Shown: positions 8,378 to 15,629 of the stretch, piece by piece
How positions within the stretch are numbered: the stretch's first letter is position 1
Layout: each line of letters begins with the position of its first letter
Assembly (NCBI RefSeq): GCF_020179835.1
Contig: NZ_JAIUDA010000005.1
Coordinates: 186,001-250,000, forward strand
DNA from: Pantoea sp. alder81
Lineage (GTDB): Bacteria > Pseudomonadota > Gammaproteobacteria > Enterobacterales > Enterobacteriaceae
Reading direction: 5' to 3'
Length of the DNA: 64,000 bases
Translations under genes and position numbers: made by a program
The notes under the pieces: model-generated
The model's input: only the letters and a program-made list of their open reading frames with translations
Databases searched by the model: none
Told to the model about the DNA's origin: nothing

Positions 8378-9664
8378 ATGACGCTGATTGAGTCTCTGGC
8401 ACAGTGGTGTGCCACTCCACCGACCTTTTCTCCTCGTGCCCGTGAGCTGGCGATTGACGCCATCACCGATACGCTGGGTTGCATGGTGGCAGGTCGTAAC
8501 GACTTTTCTACGCAGGCGGTGCAGCAGGCATGGCCACAGATACCCCGTAGTCAGGCGCTCGATGCGTTGTTCAACGCCACTGCCGCCCACGCTATCGACT
8601 TTGACGACAACTTTGCACCGGGCATGAGTCATGCTTCGGCCGTGCTGGTGCCGGCGCTGCTGGCGGTGGCACACAACAGCGATGGCGCATCGTTGATACG
8701 CGCTTATTTAATTGGTCTGCAGGCACAAGCCTTTATTGGCGAAGCCATTGGCTATCAGCACTACACTGCTGGCTGGCATGGTACTTCCACCGTGGGATGC
8801 ATTGGCAGCGCGGCAGGTGTTGCTGCCCTGCTCGGTCTGGATGCCGCAGGGATTGCCCGGACGTTGAGCATTGCGGTAAGTATGGCCAGTGGCGTAAAAG
8901 GCCAGTTTGGCACGCCGTTGAAACCGTTTCATGCCGGAATGGCGGCGCGCAATGCCGTGGAGGCTGCCACGCTGGCGCAAACCGGTATGCAAGGTCGTCT
9001 GGATATTATTGAGTGCGCACAAGGTTTTGCTGAACTTTATGCCGGACAGTTAAGCCAACCTTCACTGCCTGACGCTGAGCCGCACGTGATTGAGCATATT
9101 GGGGTGATGCCTAAAAAATACCCGTGCTGTGGTTCTACCCACCGCATTCTTGATGCGATTGCTGATATCCAGCAACAGCAAACGTTGAAGATTGACGACA
9201 TTGAAAGCGTGCACTGCCAGGTGGGGATAGCCAACTGGCGCAACCTCGCCTATTACCAGCCGCAGGATGAAATGCAAGCCCGCTTCTCAATGCAGTATTG
9301 CGTTGCCATGATGCTGAAGAATGGCACGCTGAGCGTGCTGGATTTTACTGCCGCCAGCGTAAAACAACAGGCTGATGCGCAGTTGTTAGCGATGATTACC
9401 CTCTCCCCCTGGACCGCAGAACAGGAGTCAGAGGACAGAAACTTACCGCATATCGTCACGTTGCGTTTAAAAGAGGGTCGGGAAATTGTCCACTCGAGAT
9501 TACGAGCGAGAGGCGCGCTGGATGAGCCTTTCAGCGCTGAAGATCGGCGGGAAAAATTCTACGATTGCTGTGCGTCACTGCCCAATGCAGATTCACTTTA
9601 TCAACACCTGAAAGGGTTAGCGCAGCAATCTGAGTTAACGTTTATACGTCAGCTGATGGTCTAA
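8378..9664 (+). CDS. MmgE/PrpD family protein
   Basis: A 428-residue protein of the MmgE/PrpD family, whose known members include 2-methylcitrate dehydratase and cis-aconitate decarboxylase. Family features are AHAIDFDDNFAPGMSHASAVLVPALLA near residue 80, GWHGTSTVGCIGSAAG near residue 130, and KKYPCCGSTHRILDA near residue 250. It follows GGAGG and begins two bases after the serine hydrolase stop, so it ends the operon. Without prpB, prpC or acn nearby, a propionate role is unlikely. It more probably dehydrates, isomerises or decarboxylates a carboxylic acid released from the imported compound. Family call is secure; reaction is not. Confidence 0.9.
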   Translation: MTLIESLAQWCATPPTFSPRARELAIDAITDTLGCMVAGRNDFSTQAVQQAWPQIPRSQALDALFNATAAHAIDFDDNFAPGMSHASAVLVPALLAVAHNSDGASLIRAYLIGLQAQAFIGEAIGYQHYTAGWHGTSTVGCIGSAAGVAALLGLDAAGIARTLSIAVSMASGVKGQFGTPLKPFHAGMAARNAVEAATLAQTGMQGRLDIIECAQGFAELYAGQLSQPSLPDAEPHVIEHIGVMPKKYPCCGSTHRILDAIADIQQQQTLKIDDIESVHCQVGIANWRNLAYYQPQDEMQARFSMQYCVAMMLKNGTLSVLDFTAASVKQQADAQLLAMITLSPWTAEQESEDRNLPHIVTLRLKEGREIVHSRLRARGALDEPFSAEDRREKFYDCCASLPNADSLYQHLKGLAQQSELTFIRQLMV

Positions 9665-9903
9665 TTATCAAAAATAGTGAGGGGGTTTGCGCGCAAATAT
9701 TGTCGAATGCCCCAGTTCCTTAATCAAAGATAATGTAGAGGGTGCACCGATGAATCAGAAGCCCAAAATGGCTCAGAACCACGCCTGGCACCCCTCAATT
9801 CATCGCTTCTGAAAATATTTTCTTTTTTTAGCAATATTCACATCGCTCATCCGTCTACCTCAGTACTGGCCAATATCGGCTACTGTAATGAGGAATAACA
9901 ACA

Positions 9904-10338
9904 ATGAGAGATTTTGATATGCGCAGACAACACCACCGTGACCACCATTTTGGTGGCCATCGCATGATTAAGCCGCTGTTGATCGGCGTGGTGATTATCG
10001 CGGCGCTTGGGCTGCTGGTGATGTCGCTGTGGAATGCCGTGCTGCCTGCGATTATCGGCGTGAAGACGATTGGCTTCTGGCAGGCGCTTGGGCTGCTGGT
10101 ATTGTGCCGTATCCTGTTTGGCGGTTTAGGTTTCCGCCCCGGCATGTTCGGCATGGCGCGTCGTCGTATGCACGAACGCTGGATGCAGATGACTCCAGAG
10201 CAGCGCGAAGAGTTTATGCAACACCGCCGTGAACGTTCGCACCGTGGACGCCGCGATCGCTGTGACTGGCATGGCCGCCGCGATGATGCGCGCTCACCTT
10301 CAGGCGAAGCACCCGCTAAATCGCCAGACGCAGAGTAA
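9904..10338 (+). CDS. Small His/Arg-rich membrane protein paired with a sigma factor
   Basis: A 144-residue protein of unknown function. Residues 1-20 are rich in His and Arg (HHRDHHFGGHRM). Two hydrophobic segments follow at about 22-45 and 50-73. The C-terminal half is strongly basic with more His, and carries an MTPEQREEF segment that recalls the LTxxQ motif of Spy/CpxP proteins. A GAGGAAT ribosome site precedes the ATG. The sigma factor begins only five bases after the stop, so the two are co-transcribed. By position it is a candidate membrane partner, sensor or anti-sigma factor, possibly metal-responsive because of the histidines, but no known anti-sigma domain is recognisable. Confidence 0.75.
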   Translation: MRDFDMRRQHHRDHHFGGHRMIKPLLIGVVIIAALGLLVMSLWNAVLPAIIGVKTIGFWQALGLLVLCRILFGGLGFRPGMFGMARRRMHERWMQMTPEQREEFMQHRRERSHRGRRDRCDWHGRRDDARSPSGEAPAKSPDAE

Positions 10339-10343
10339 ACGCC

Positions 10344-10892
10344 ATGGCGCAGGATTCACTGCTGATGTCCGCGTTGAGCGCCTGTCGGTCAAAATTAAGC
10401 GCATTTATCCGCGGCCGCACGTCGGTACGTGAAGATGCTGACGATATCCTGCAGGAAGTGACCTACAAGCTCATGCAGGTCGAGCAACCGGTGGAAAATG
10501 TCGCGGCCTGGTTATTCCGTGCCGCACGCAATGAAATGACCGATCGGGCACGAAAAAAGCGTGAACTACCCCTAGCCGATCTATTGAACAACGATGAGGA
10601 AGCGGATTTTCCAGAAGATGAGCTGGCTGAAACCTTATTTGGCGTGCCGGAAACGCCGGAAGATGAGTATCTCAAAGCGCTGCTATGGGAAGAGCTGGAG
10701 GAAGCCTTAGCCGAACTACCGTCCGCTCAGCGCGAGGTGTTCGAAAAAACGGAGCTGCTGGGTTACAGCTACAACGAACTGGCTGAAGAGAGTGGTACCA
10801 GTGTCCAGGCTTTGTTATCACGCAAACACAAAGCGGTGCTCTCTCTGCGCACGCGATTACGCAGTCTTTATGATGAGCTTACTGCTGAGTAA
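10344..10892 (+). CDS. ECF-type sigma-70 family RNA polymerase sigma factor
   Basis: A 182-residue two-domain sigma factor. Region 2 lies near residues 20-75, with SVREDADDILQEVTYKLM and AAWLFRAARNEMTDRARKK. An acidic linker (NNDEEADFPEDELAE) follows. Region 4 lies near residues 122-175, with LPSAQREVFEKTEL, LGYSYNELAEESGTSVQALLSRKHKAV as the helix-turn-helix. Regions 1.1 and 3 are missing, as in ECF sigma factors. It follows the His-rich membrane protein by five bases with a poor ribosome site, implying translational coupling. Targets are unknown, and ECF factors often activate their own operon, but no obvious -35/-10 motif was confirmed upstream of 9904. Confidence 0.88.
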   Translation: MAQDSLLMSALSACRSKLSAFIRGRTSVREDADDILQEVTYKLMQVEQPVENVAAWLFRAARNEMTDRARKKRELPLADLLNNDEEADFPEDELAETLFGVPETPEDEYLKALLWEELEEALAELPSAQREVFEKTELLGYSYNELAEESGTSVQALLSRKHKAVLSLRTRLRSLYDELTAE

Positions 10893-10933
10893 TGCTATTT
10901 ATTGCGTTTTTCAGTCTGAATGGTAAACAGGAT

Positions 10934-10961
10934 GGCTGCTACTTTACAGTAAATAGCAGCC
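10934..10961. terminator. Hairpin between convergent genes, possible terminator
   Basis: Eight-base arms GGCTGCTA and TAGCAGCC pair perfectly around a short loop that can pair further (TTTA with TAAA). It lies between the ends of the sigma factor and the convergent metallo-hydrolase. No long T run follows on either strand, so termination activity is only suggested. Confidence 0.5.
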
Positions 10962-10971
10962 TACATTCCCG

Positions 10972-11991
10972 TTACCACCAGACCGCTTCTTCCCTTGGTT
11001 GCAGAATATTTACCCCTTGCCCGATCACTGGCAGGGACAATTTAATTTTCTGCTCATGCGCCAGCGCCGCTATTTGTTTTAGGGGATCATTCCAGTGATG
11101 GAAAGCGAGGTCGAAGGCCGCGTTATGAATGGGCATTAACCATTTTCCCTTCAAATCCTGAAACGCCCGGATGGTGTCAGTTGGCAACATATGAATATCC
11201 GCCCAGCGGCTGTCATAAGCCCCATTCTCAAGGCAGGCAACATCAAATGGGCCGTACTTATTACCAATTTCATTGAAACCGGGGAAATAACCGGAATCCC
11301 CGCCAAAAAAGAATCGAAATTCATCTGTGATGATGCTCCATGAACACCACAAACGTTTATTACCATCAAACAGACCGCGGCCTGAAAAGTGCTGCGACGG
11401 CGTGGCGACAAAATGAATTTCGCCTACATCCGTGGACTGCCACCAATCCAGTTGAGTGATCTTCTCCTCAGCCACTCCCCACTTTGCCAGTAAATCGCCG
11501 ACACCCAATGGAGTAAGGAAATAGCGCACGCGATCCTTCAACTCCATGATTGTCTGGTAATCCAGATGGTCGTAATGGTCGTGAGATAAAATAATCCCTT
11601 CAATAGGCGGTAAATCGCTCAGCTCAATTGGCGCAGGCTGAAAACGTTTAGGCCCCAGCCACTGGAACGGAGAAGCACGTAAGTTAAATACCGGGTCGGT
11701 AAGCCAATACTTGCCTTTCAATTTGAGCAGCAGCGATGAGTGACCCAGTCGAAACACACTGTTATCGGCTGCCTGGGCAAGTGCCGCGGACGTGATAGGC
11801 TCCACGGGTAACGGCTGCTGAGGAACGGTTTCTTTAGGCTTATTAAACGCTAAATCCCAAAACATCTTCAAATATTCGCTGAATTTCAACGACTGCCGGG
11901 GAGCAACATTGGCAAAGCGCTTACCATCAAACTGAGCGGATTGCGGATAACCCTTGATGGCACTGCGGGAGACGCTTGAACAATTCAACAT
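10972..11991 (-). CDS. MBL-fold metallo-hydrolase, NAPE-PLD/UlaG-like
   Basis: A 339-residue metallo-beta-lactamase-fold protein with a complete two-metal site: HDHYDH (HxHxDH), a further His in SQHFSGRG, the bridging Asp in GGDSGYF, and the last His in MPIHNAAFDL. The AFNKPK and LTDPVFNLRASPFQWLGPKRF segments are typical of the NAPE-PLD-like and UlaG-like (lactonase) branch. The N-terminus before residue 40 is not a convincing signal peptide. It is transcribed alone and convergent with the sigma factor. Members cleave phosphodiesters or lactones; the substrate here is unknown. Confidence 0.88.
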   Translation of the reverse strand: MLNCSSVSRSAIKGYPQSAQFDGKRFANVAPRQSLKFSEYLKMFWDLAFNKPKETVPQQPLPVEPITSAALAQAADNSVFRLGHSSLLLKLKGKYWLTDPVFNLRASPFQWLGPKRFQPAPIELSDLPPIEGIILSHDHYDHLDYQTIMELKDRVRYFLTPLGVGDLLAKWGVAEEKITQLDWWQSTDVGEIHFVATPSQHFSGRGLFDGNKRLWCSWSIITDEFRFFFGGDSGYFPGFNEIGNKYGPFDVACLENGAYDSRWADIHMLPTDTIRAFQDLKGKWLMPIHNAAFDLAFHHWNDPLKQIAALAHEQKIKLSLPVIGQGVNILQPREEAVWW

Positions 11992-12148
11992 TGATCTATT
12001 ACCTGGACGAATGCGGTGGTTCAGAATAACGGTTTTTGGTGAATCCTATATGGCATAACTGGCGGTTTGGTTATGAAACTCATGCTTAAGATGACATTTC
12101 ATTTACTGAGCGCTAAAGTCTCTCTTTTGTTTGATTTTACGAGGGAAA

Positions 12149-12481
12149 ATGAAACCTTTATTTGTATACGGCACCTTACAACCGGGTCACTCGAATGCGC
12201 ATATCCTGGAAAGTATTGGCGGACAGTGGCTGAGTGGGACGGTCAACGGCGTCTTCTATGAACGCGGTTGGGGAGCAGCAGCAGATTTTCCTGGGATTGT
12301 ACTGGATAACAATGCGGGTGTTGTTACGGGCTCACTCTTCTTCTCAGAGCATCTGAAATCGCATTGGCCAATGCTGGATGAGTTCGAGGATGGTTATGAT
12401 CGTGTGGATGTTGAAGTCACTACCCCCGAAGGAAAGAAAATCACAGCGTGGATTTATCAGTTACAGCCGCCACAGGCCTAA
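12149..12481 (+). CDS. Gamma-glutamylcyclotransferase family protein (YtfP-like)
   Basis: A 110-residue protein of the gamma-glutamylcyclotransferase/AIG2 fold. It opens with FVYGTLQPG, the substrate-binding YGTL loop, and has the conserved acidic segment LDEFEDGYDR in the middle that carries the catalytic Glu in the family. The ATG at 12149 is preceded by GAGGG at a good distance. The longer reading from a TTG at 12131 adds six residues and is unlikely. It stands alone between a divergent metallo-hydrolase and the next + strand gene. Relatives act on gamma-glutamyl amines or dipeptides, but many members have no assigned reaction. Confidence 0.85.
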   Translation: MKPLFVYGTLQPGHSNAHILESIGGQWLSGTVNGVFYERGWGAAADFPGIVLDNNAGVVTGSLFFSEHLKSHWPMLDEFEDGYDRVDVEVTTPEGKKITAWIYQLQPPQA

Positions 12482-12537
12482 TCTGCCCTGCTCTTTTCCA
12501 GCCTAAGCAAGCGCAACGCCCACGATACCTTGCGAGA

Positions 12538-12575
12538 GGAGAATACATCTGGCTACTGCGGCATAGGTATTCTCC
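12538..12575. repeat. Inverted repeat, 9-base arms
   Basis: GGAGAATAC and GTATTCTCC form perfect arms around 20 bases in the 170-base gap after the cyclotransferase-like gene. It could be a transcript hairpin or a protein site upstream of the next gene. There is no T run, so a terminator is not supported. Confidence 0.45.
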
Positions 12576-12651
12576 GCGGCATTGGTTGCAGCACACTCGC
12601 ACTTAATAAGCCAGGCTAAAATGAATGTAAACCTCATCAAGGAGCATTCAA

Positions 12652-13440
12652 ATGAGCAAACTCTGCACCGCCTGCAGTACTTCTTATGAAGATGATCCAG
12701 GCATCACACATTGCAAAATTTGCGAAGACGAGCGGCAGTTTGTGCCGGTCAGTGGACAGCACTGGCTTTCATTATCGGCTCTGCGGGCCACACACCAGAA
12801 TAAATGGCAGCAACATCAAAATGAATTATTCAGCGTACAAACCGTGCCGAATTTTGCCATCAACCAACGTGCTTTTTTACTGCAAACCGCACATGGGAAT
12901 ATTCTGTGGGACTGCATTGCAAATCTGGATAGCGCCACGGAATCAATAATACGTGCGCTGGGCGGTCTGCATGCCATCGCCATTTCTCATCCTCATTACT
13001 ACAGCACCATGCAAGACTGGGCTGCGGCATTTGAAGCGCCAATCTATTTGCACGCGGATGACCAGCAGTGGATTATGCGCCAGAGTCCGCACATTCAACT
13101 TTGGCAGGGTGACGAATGGGATTTACTGCCCGATGTCACTTTATTACGCTTGGGAGGACATTTTAGCGGAGGCTGTGTGCTGCACTGGGCGCAACATGAT
13201 GGAGTATTATTGAGCGGTGATGTTGTGCAAGTGGCACCCGGTGCAAACACCGTGTCATTTATGTGGAGTTATCCCAACATGTTGCCTCTTTCAGCAGCGT
13301 CAGTTAATACCCTCATTCATCGACTGGATAAGGTCGCCTTCTCGCAGATTTATGGTGCATTTGCAGGTCGGGAAATCACTCAGAATGCACAATTCATTGT
13401 CAGACAGGCAGCAGAACGCTATATCCGCTGCCTGCAATAA
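12652..13440 (+). CDS. MBL-fold protein with N-terminal zinc ribbon and incomplete metal motif
   Basis: A 262-residue protein with two parts. Residues 5-24 carry CxxC and CxxC pairs (Cys5, Cys8, Cys21, Cys24), a probable zinc ribbon. The rest follows a metallo-beta-lactamase fold, but the HxHxDH motif reads His113-Pro-His115-Tyr-Tyr-Ser, so the Asp and His of the second metal site are missing. His170 (GGHFSGG) and Asp190 (LLSGDVV) are kept, leaving a possible single-metal site. AAGGAG lies before the ATG. It converges with the ABC domain gene with no gap at all. Activity and substrate are unknown. Confidence 0.8.
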   Translation: MSKLCTACSTSYEDDPGITHCKICEDERQFVPVSGQHWLSLSALRATHQNKWQQHQNELFSVQTVPNFAINQRAFLLQTAHGNILWDCIANLDSATESIIRALGGLHAIAISHPHYYSTMQDWAAAFEAPIYLHADDQQWIMRQSPHIQLWQGDEWDLLPDVTLLRLGGHFSGGCVLHWAQHDGVLLSGDVVQVAPGANTVSFMWSYPNMLPLSAASVNTLIHRLDKVAFSQIYGAFAGREITQNAQFIVRQAAERYIRCLQ

Positions 13441-14337
13441 TTAACCGACCAGCCCGGTATTCACCCGTTTGCCGATTTCTTTCAACTGGGAATACTTTTC
13501 CAGTAATGACGGGCCATCATCGAGGCTCATGGCAAACATCCATAAATAGGTCATGACCGAATAAATATGGCCCGCGCTCATGCCGCCTTTTAACGCCATC
13601 ACACTGATGGTGACGCCAAACAACAGTGCGGAAGCAATACCAATCGACAAATAACCAATCGCTTCGCGGTCAGACAAGCGAATCCGCACCTGCGCCAGAA
13701 AGTGATAATGACGATTGAGTTTCTGTTCGCCTGCAGTACTGACAAAACCCACTTCCCGCTCCAGTCGATCGTTCATCCGCCCGATAAGCGATTCATTTTT
13801 GCGGGTGTAACCTGGCAAGAATCCCGCAAACAGCAGCAATATGGCAAAGCACGCCAATCCTGCCCAGGGTTCAATGGTCAGCAGCATCACCACGGCCCCA
13901 CACATCGAAGCCGCGGAAGTGATCAACATCGGAAGATGCGTTTCAAAGAAATCCACAAACTGGCGTGAAAGCGTCACCCTTGCCGCAATAGCCGAATGGC
14001 TATGCGCCTCTTCACGCTGAGCAAGGATCACCGGCACCGCGAGCCCGGCATAAATGCGTGCAAAAGTACGGGTATCCATGGTGCGACGAGCTGCGCCAAT
14101 CAACCACATGATCAACACTAACCCGGCATAGAACAGGCCATGTAGTGCGTTGCCATACATGATAGCGTTGATCGCGAAACCCGCCAGCAACGGATAAAGC
14201 AGGTAAACCACGTTTTCAGCGATCACCAGCATCAGTGTTAGCAGTAATTTTTTCTTATTACGTTTCGCCAGCACTTTCAGTGTATTAAGGGCGCTGCGTG
14301 AGGCCCCGATTTGTATATTTTCAGGTATGATTTGCAT
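13441..14337 (-). CDS. ABC transporter six-transmembrane domain protein without ATPase domain
   Basis: A 298-residue membrane protein matching only the transmembrane half of an ABC exporter: hydrophobic helices near residues 33-58, 65-85, 135-175 and 230-275, and the coupling-helix style segment GRMNDRLEREVGFV. There is no Walker A, signature or Walker B, and no ATPase gene on either side. It is transcribed divergently from the TetR gene, with two matching palindromes in the shared 90-base promoter region, so the TetR protein very likely controls it. It may need an ATPase encoded elsewhere or may act as a sensor or decoy subunit. The family call as an ABC transmembrane domain is fairly secure. 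Confidence 0.8.
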   Translation of the reverse strand: MQIIPENIQIGASRSALNTLKVLAKRNKKKLLLTLMLVIAENVVYLLYPLLAGFAINAIMYGNALHGLFYAGLVLIMWLIGAARRTMDTRTFARIYAGLAVPVILAQREEAHSHSAIAARVTLSRQFVDFFETHLPMLITSAASMCGAVVMLLTIEPWAGLACFAILLLFAGFLPGYTRKNESLIGRMNDRLEREVGFVSTAGEQKLNRHYHFLAQVRIRLSDREAIGYLSIGIASALLFGVTISVMALKGGMSAGHIYSVMTYLWMFAMSLDDGPSLLEKYSQLKEIGKRVNTGLVG

Positions 14338-14357
14338 TAGATTACGTTCAAATTGAT

Positions 14358-14381
14358 ACTTTTGAGCGGTTGCTCAAAAGT
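14358..14381. promoter_or_regulatory. Palindromic operator, site 1 (probable TetR target)
   Basis: A perfect inverted repeat with ten-base arms, ACTTTTGAGC and GCTCAAAAGT, around GGTT. It lies between the divergent ABC-domain and TetR genes, 21 bases from the ABC-domain start. The same core (TTTGAGC, four bases, GCTCAAA) recurs at 14394-14411 with centres 33 bases apart, about three helical turns. Confidence 0.8.
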
Positions 14382-14393
14382 GGCAAAAGTGTA

Positions 14394-14411
14394 TTTGAGC
14401 ACTTGCTCAAA
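14394..14411. promoter_or_regulatory. Palindromic operator, site 2 (probable TetR target)
   Basis: TTTGAGC and GCTCAAA arms around ACTT repeat the core of the site at 14358-14381. It ends 17 bases before the TetR start codon, so binding here should repress the regulator's own promoter while the first site covers the ABC-domain promoter. Confidence 0.78.
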
Positions 14412-14427
14412 GTCAACGGTGGTGGTG

Positions 14428-15000
14428 ATGAAAGAGACAACAGCGGAATTGCGCGACAAGATCCTGGATACAGCGGTGGCACTGTTTATTGAAAAAGGTT
14501 TGGAGAATGTGAAAACCCGCGAATTGACGACGCAGTTAGGGTTATCACGTAGTCACATCTATCACTATTTTTCAGGCTGGGCGTCATTGAGTCTGGAAGC
14601 GTGCTCGCGCTTCGCACAAAAAGATCTTCAGGAATTTACGCAGCAAATTGGCCTGTTGCCCTTTCATGAAAGACTGGAAGCCTTCATTGCCGATTATCTG
14701 CCGCTGGAACCGGATGCGGTATGGCAGCTTTATAGCTCACTTTGGCGTAAAGCCACCACGGAAGTCGACTATGCAGAACTCGCCACTCAGGTGACAAAGC
14801 AATGGCATGCGCTGATGACCGACATCATACGTGATGGGATAAATGCAGGTGTTTTTCGTCAGGCTGATGCAGAACAGGTTGCGCGGCAGCTCAGTGCTAT
14901 GCTGAACGGCTATGCTGATTTATTGATAGTGTTACAGGGAGCTGAAGCGCGGGAACAGGCAATTAACGATCTGCATGCCTTTATTAAACTCGCGCTTTGA
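14428..15000 (+). CDS. TetR family transcriptional regulator
   Basis: A 190-residue regulator. The N-terminal helix-turn-helix lies near residues 28-50 (TRELTTQLGLSRSHIYHYFSGW), preceded by the usual ILDTAVALFIEKGLEN helix. The remaining helical domain would bind a ligand. The frame is open upstream to a TTG at 14353, but that reading would run through both operators, so the ATG at 14428 (MKETTAEL) is the better start. It is divergent from the NBD-less ABC domain gene, and the two palindromes between them are its likely binding sites. It probably represses both genes and is released by an unknown small molecule. Confidence 0.88.
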   Translation: MKETTAELRDKILDTAVALFIEKGLENVKTRELTTQLGLSRSHIYHYFSGWASLSLEACSRFAQKDLQEFTQQIGLLPFHERLEAFIADYLPLEPDAVWQLYSSLWRKATTEVDYAELATQVTKQWHALMTDIIRDGINAGVFRQADAEQVARQLSAMLNGYADLLIVLQGAEAREQAINDLHAFIKLAL

Positions 15001-15019
15001 ATTGTGACAATTTTTAGTT

Positions 15020-15223
15020 TCAGGACGTGGTGACTGAACTGTCCGATTTGGCGACAAAATACTGATCGTGTTTTTCAATCTTGACGCCACGTTCGCGCCA
15101 GTATGCCGCCATACTGAAGAACGCATCACTGGTTAAATTGAAGCCAATAATAACTGAAGGATGCTTACCGCTTCTCAAAAACGAGTTTAACTGCTCCATA
15201 TTTAACGCTTTAACAGACTCCAT
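15020..15223 (-). CDS. Small protein of unknown function
   Basis: A 67-residue protein I do not recognise. It looks like a folded domain rather than chance coding: an amphipathic start (MESVKALNMEQLNSFL), a short strand SVIIGFNL, an aromatic helix DAFFSMAAYWRERGV, then KIEKHDQYFVAK. The second of two consecutive ATG codons is chosen because GGGAG then lies six bases upstream; the first ATG (15226) is possible. A perfect 13-base inverted repeat sits 17-48 bases upstream of that first ATG, suggesting post-transcriptional or operator control. It converges with the TetR gene. Confidence 0.6.
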   Translation of the reverse strand: MESVKALNMEQLNSFLRSGKHPSVIIGFNLTSDAFFSMAAYWRERGVKIEKHDQYFVAKSDSSVTTS

Positions 15224-15242
15224 CATCTTCTCCCGATCTATA

Positions 15243-15274
15243 ACAAGATAATCTGCAGCAACAGATTATCTTGT
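15243..15274. repeat. Perfect 13-base inverted repeat upstream of the small protein gene
   Basis: Arms ACAAGATAATCTG and CAGATTATCTTGT pair perfectly around a six-base loop. On the - strand it lies in the leader of the 67-residue protein gene, close to the ribosome site. It lacks a following T run, so a regulatory stem-loop or an operator is more likely than a terminator. Confidence 0.7.
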
Positions 15275-15566
15275 AAGTCTCTTGATGCACAATGCAGTTA
15301 TATTAATATTACAATCTGCAAAAAATCCGATGATGAATGGCTGTCAACCTGCGATAAACCCGCAGATTCTCTGATAAATGAGATCGATCTCAGCCCCACA
15401 AAGTGCAATACACACCTCAGGCAAAACGAAAAACTGTGGAATTTCTAAATGGTTTCATGGTGGATATATCAGCAATGCACAATGTCATTCACCGATATTA
15501 ATTACTATTTGCTATGCATCGACTGTTTATTGTACTGAACAAATTTACAGCGAACGCACTGCGCAT
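15275..15566. other. Non-coding stretch before the MetJ-like boxes
   Basis: Part of the 400-base gap between the small protein and the NlpA-like lipoprotein gene. An open frame continues through here into the lipoprotein but has no credible ribosome site or signal sequence. No clear RNA gene or repeat was seen. Confidence 0.4.
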
Positions 15567-15598
15567 GGATGTACAGACGTCCAGACGTATATTATAGT
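15567..15598 (+). promoter_or_regulatory. MetJ-box array
   Basis: Four consecutive eight-base units upstream of the lipoprotein gene read GGATGTAC, AGACGTCC, AGACGTAT and ATTATAGT. The middle two match the MetJ consensus AGACGTCT at six or seven of eight positions; the outer two are weak. Tandem met boxes of this kind bind the MetJ repressor with S-adenosylmethionine, so the gene is probably repressed when methionine is plentiful. Confidence 0.72.
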
Positions 15599-15629
15599 CC
15601 GTCTCCTACGTTACTCAGGGACCCGTGCT

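Noticed and set aside
15378-15629. An 84-residue upstream extension of the lipoprotein frame.
   Set aside because: It would bury the signal peptide and lipobox inside the protein and runs through the MetJ-like boxes.
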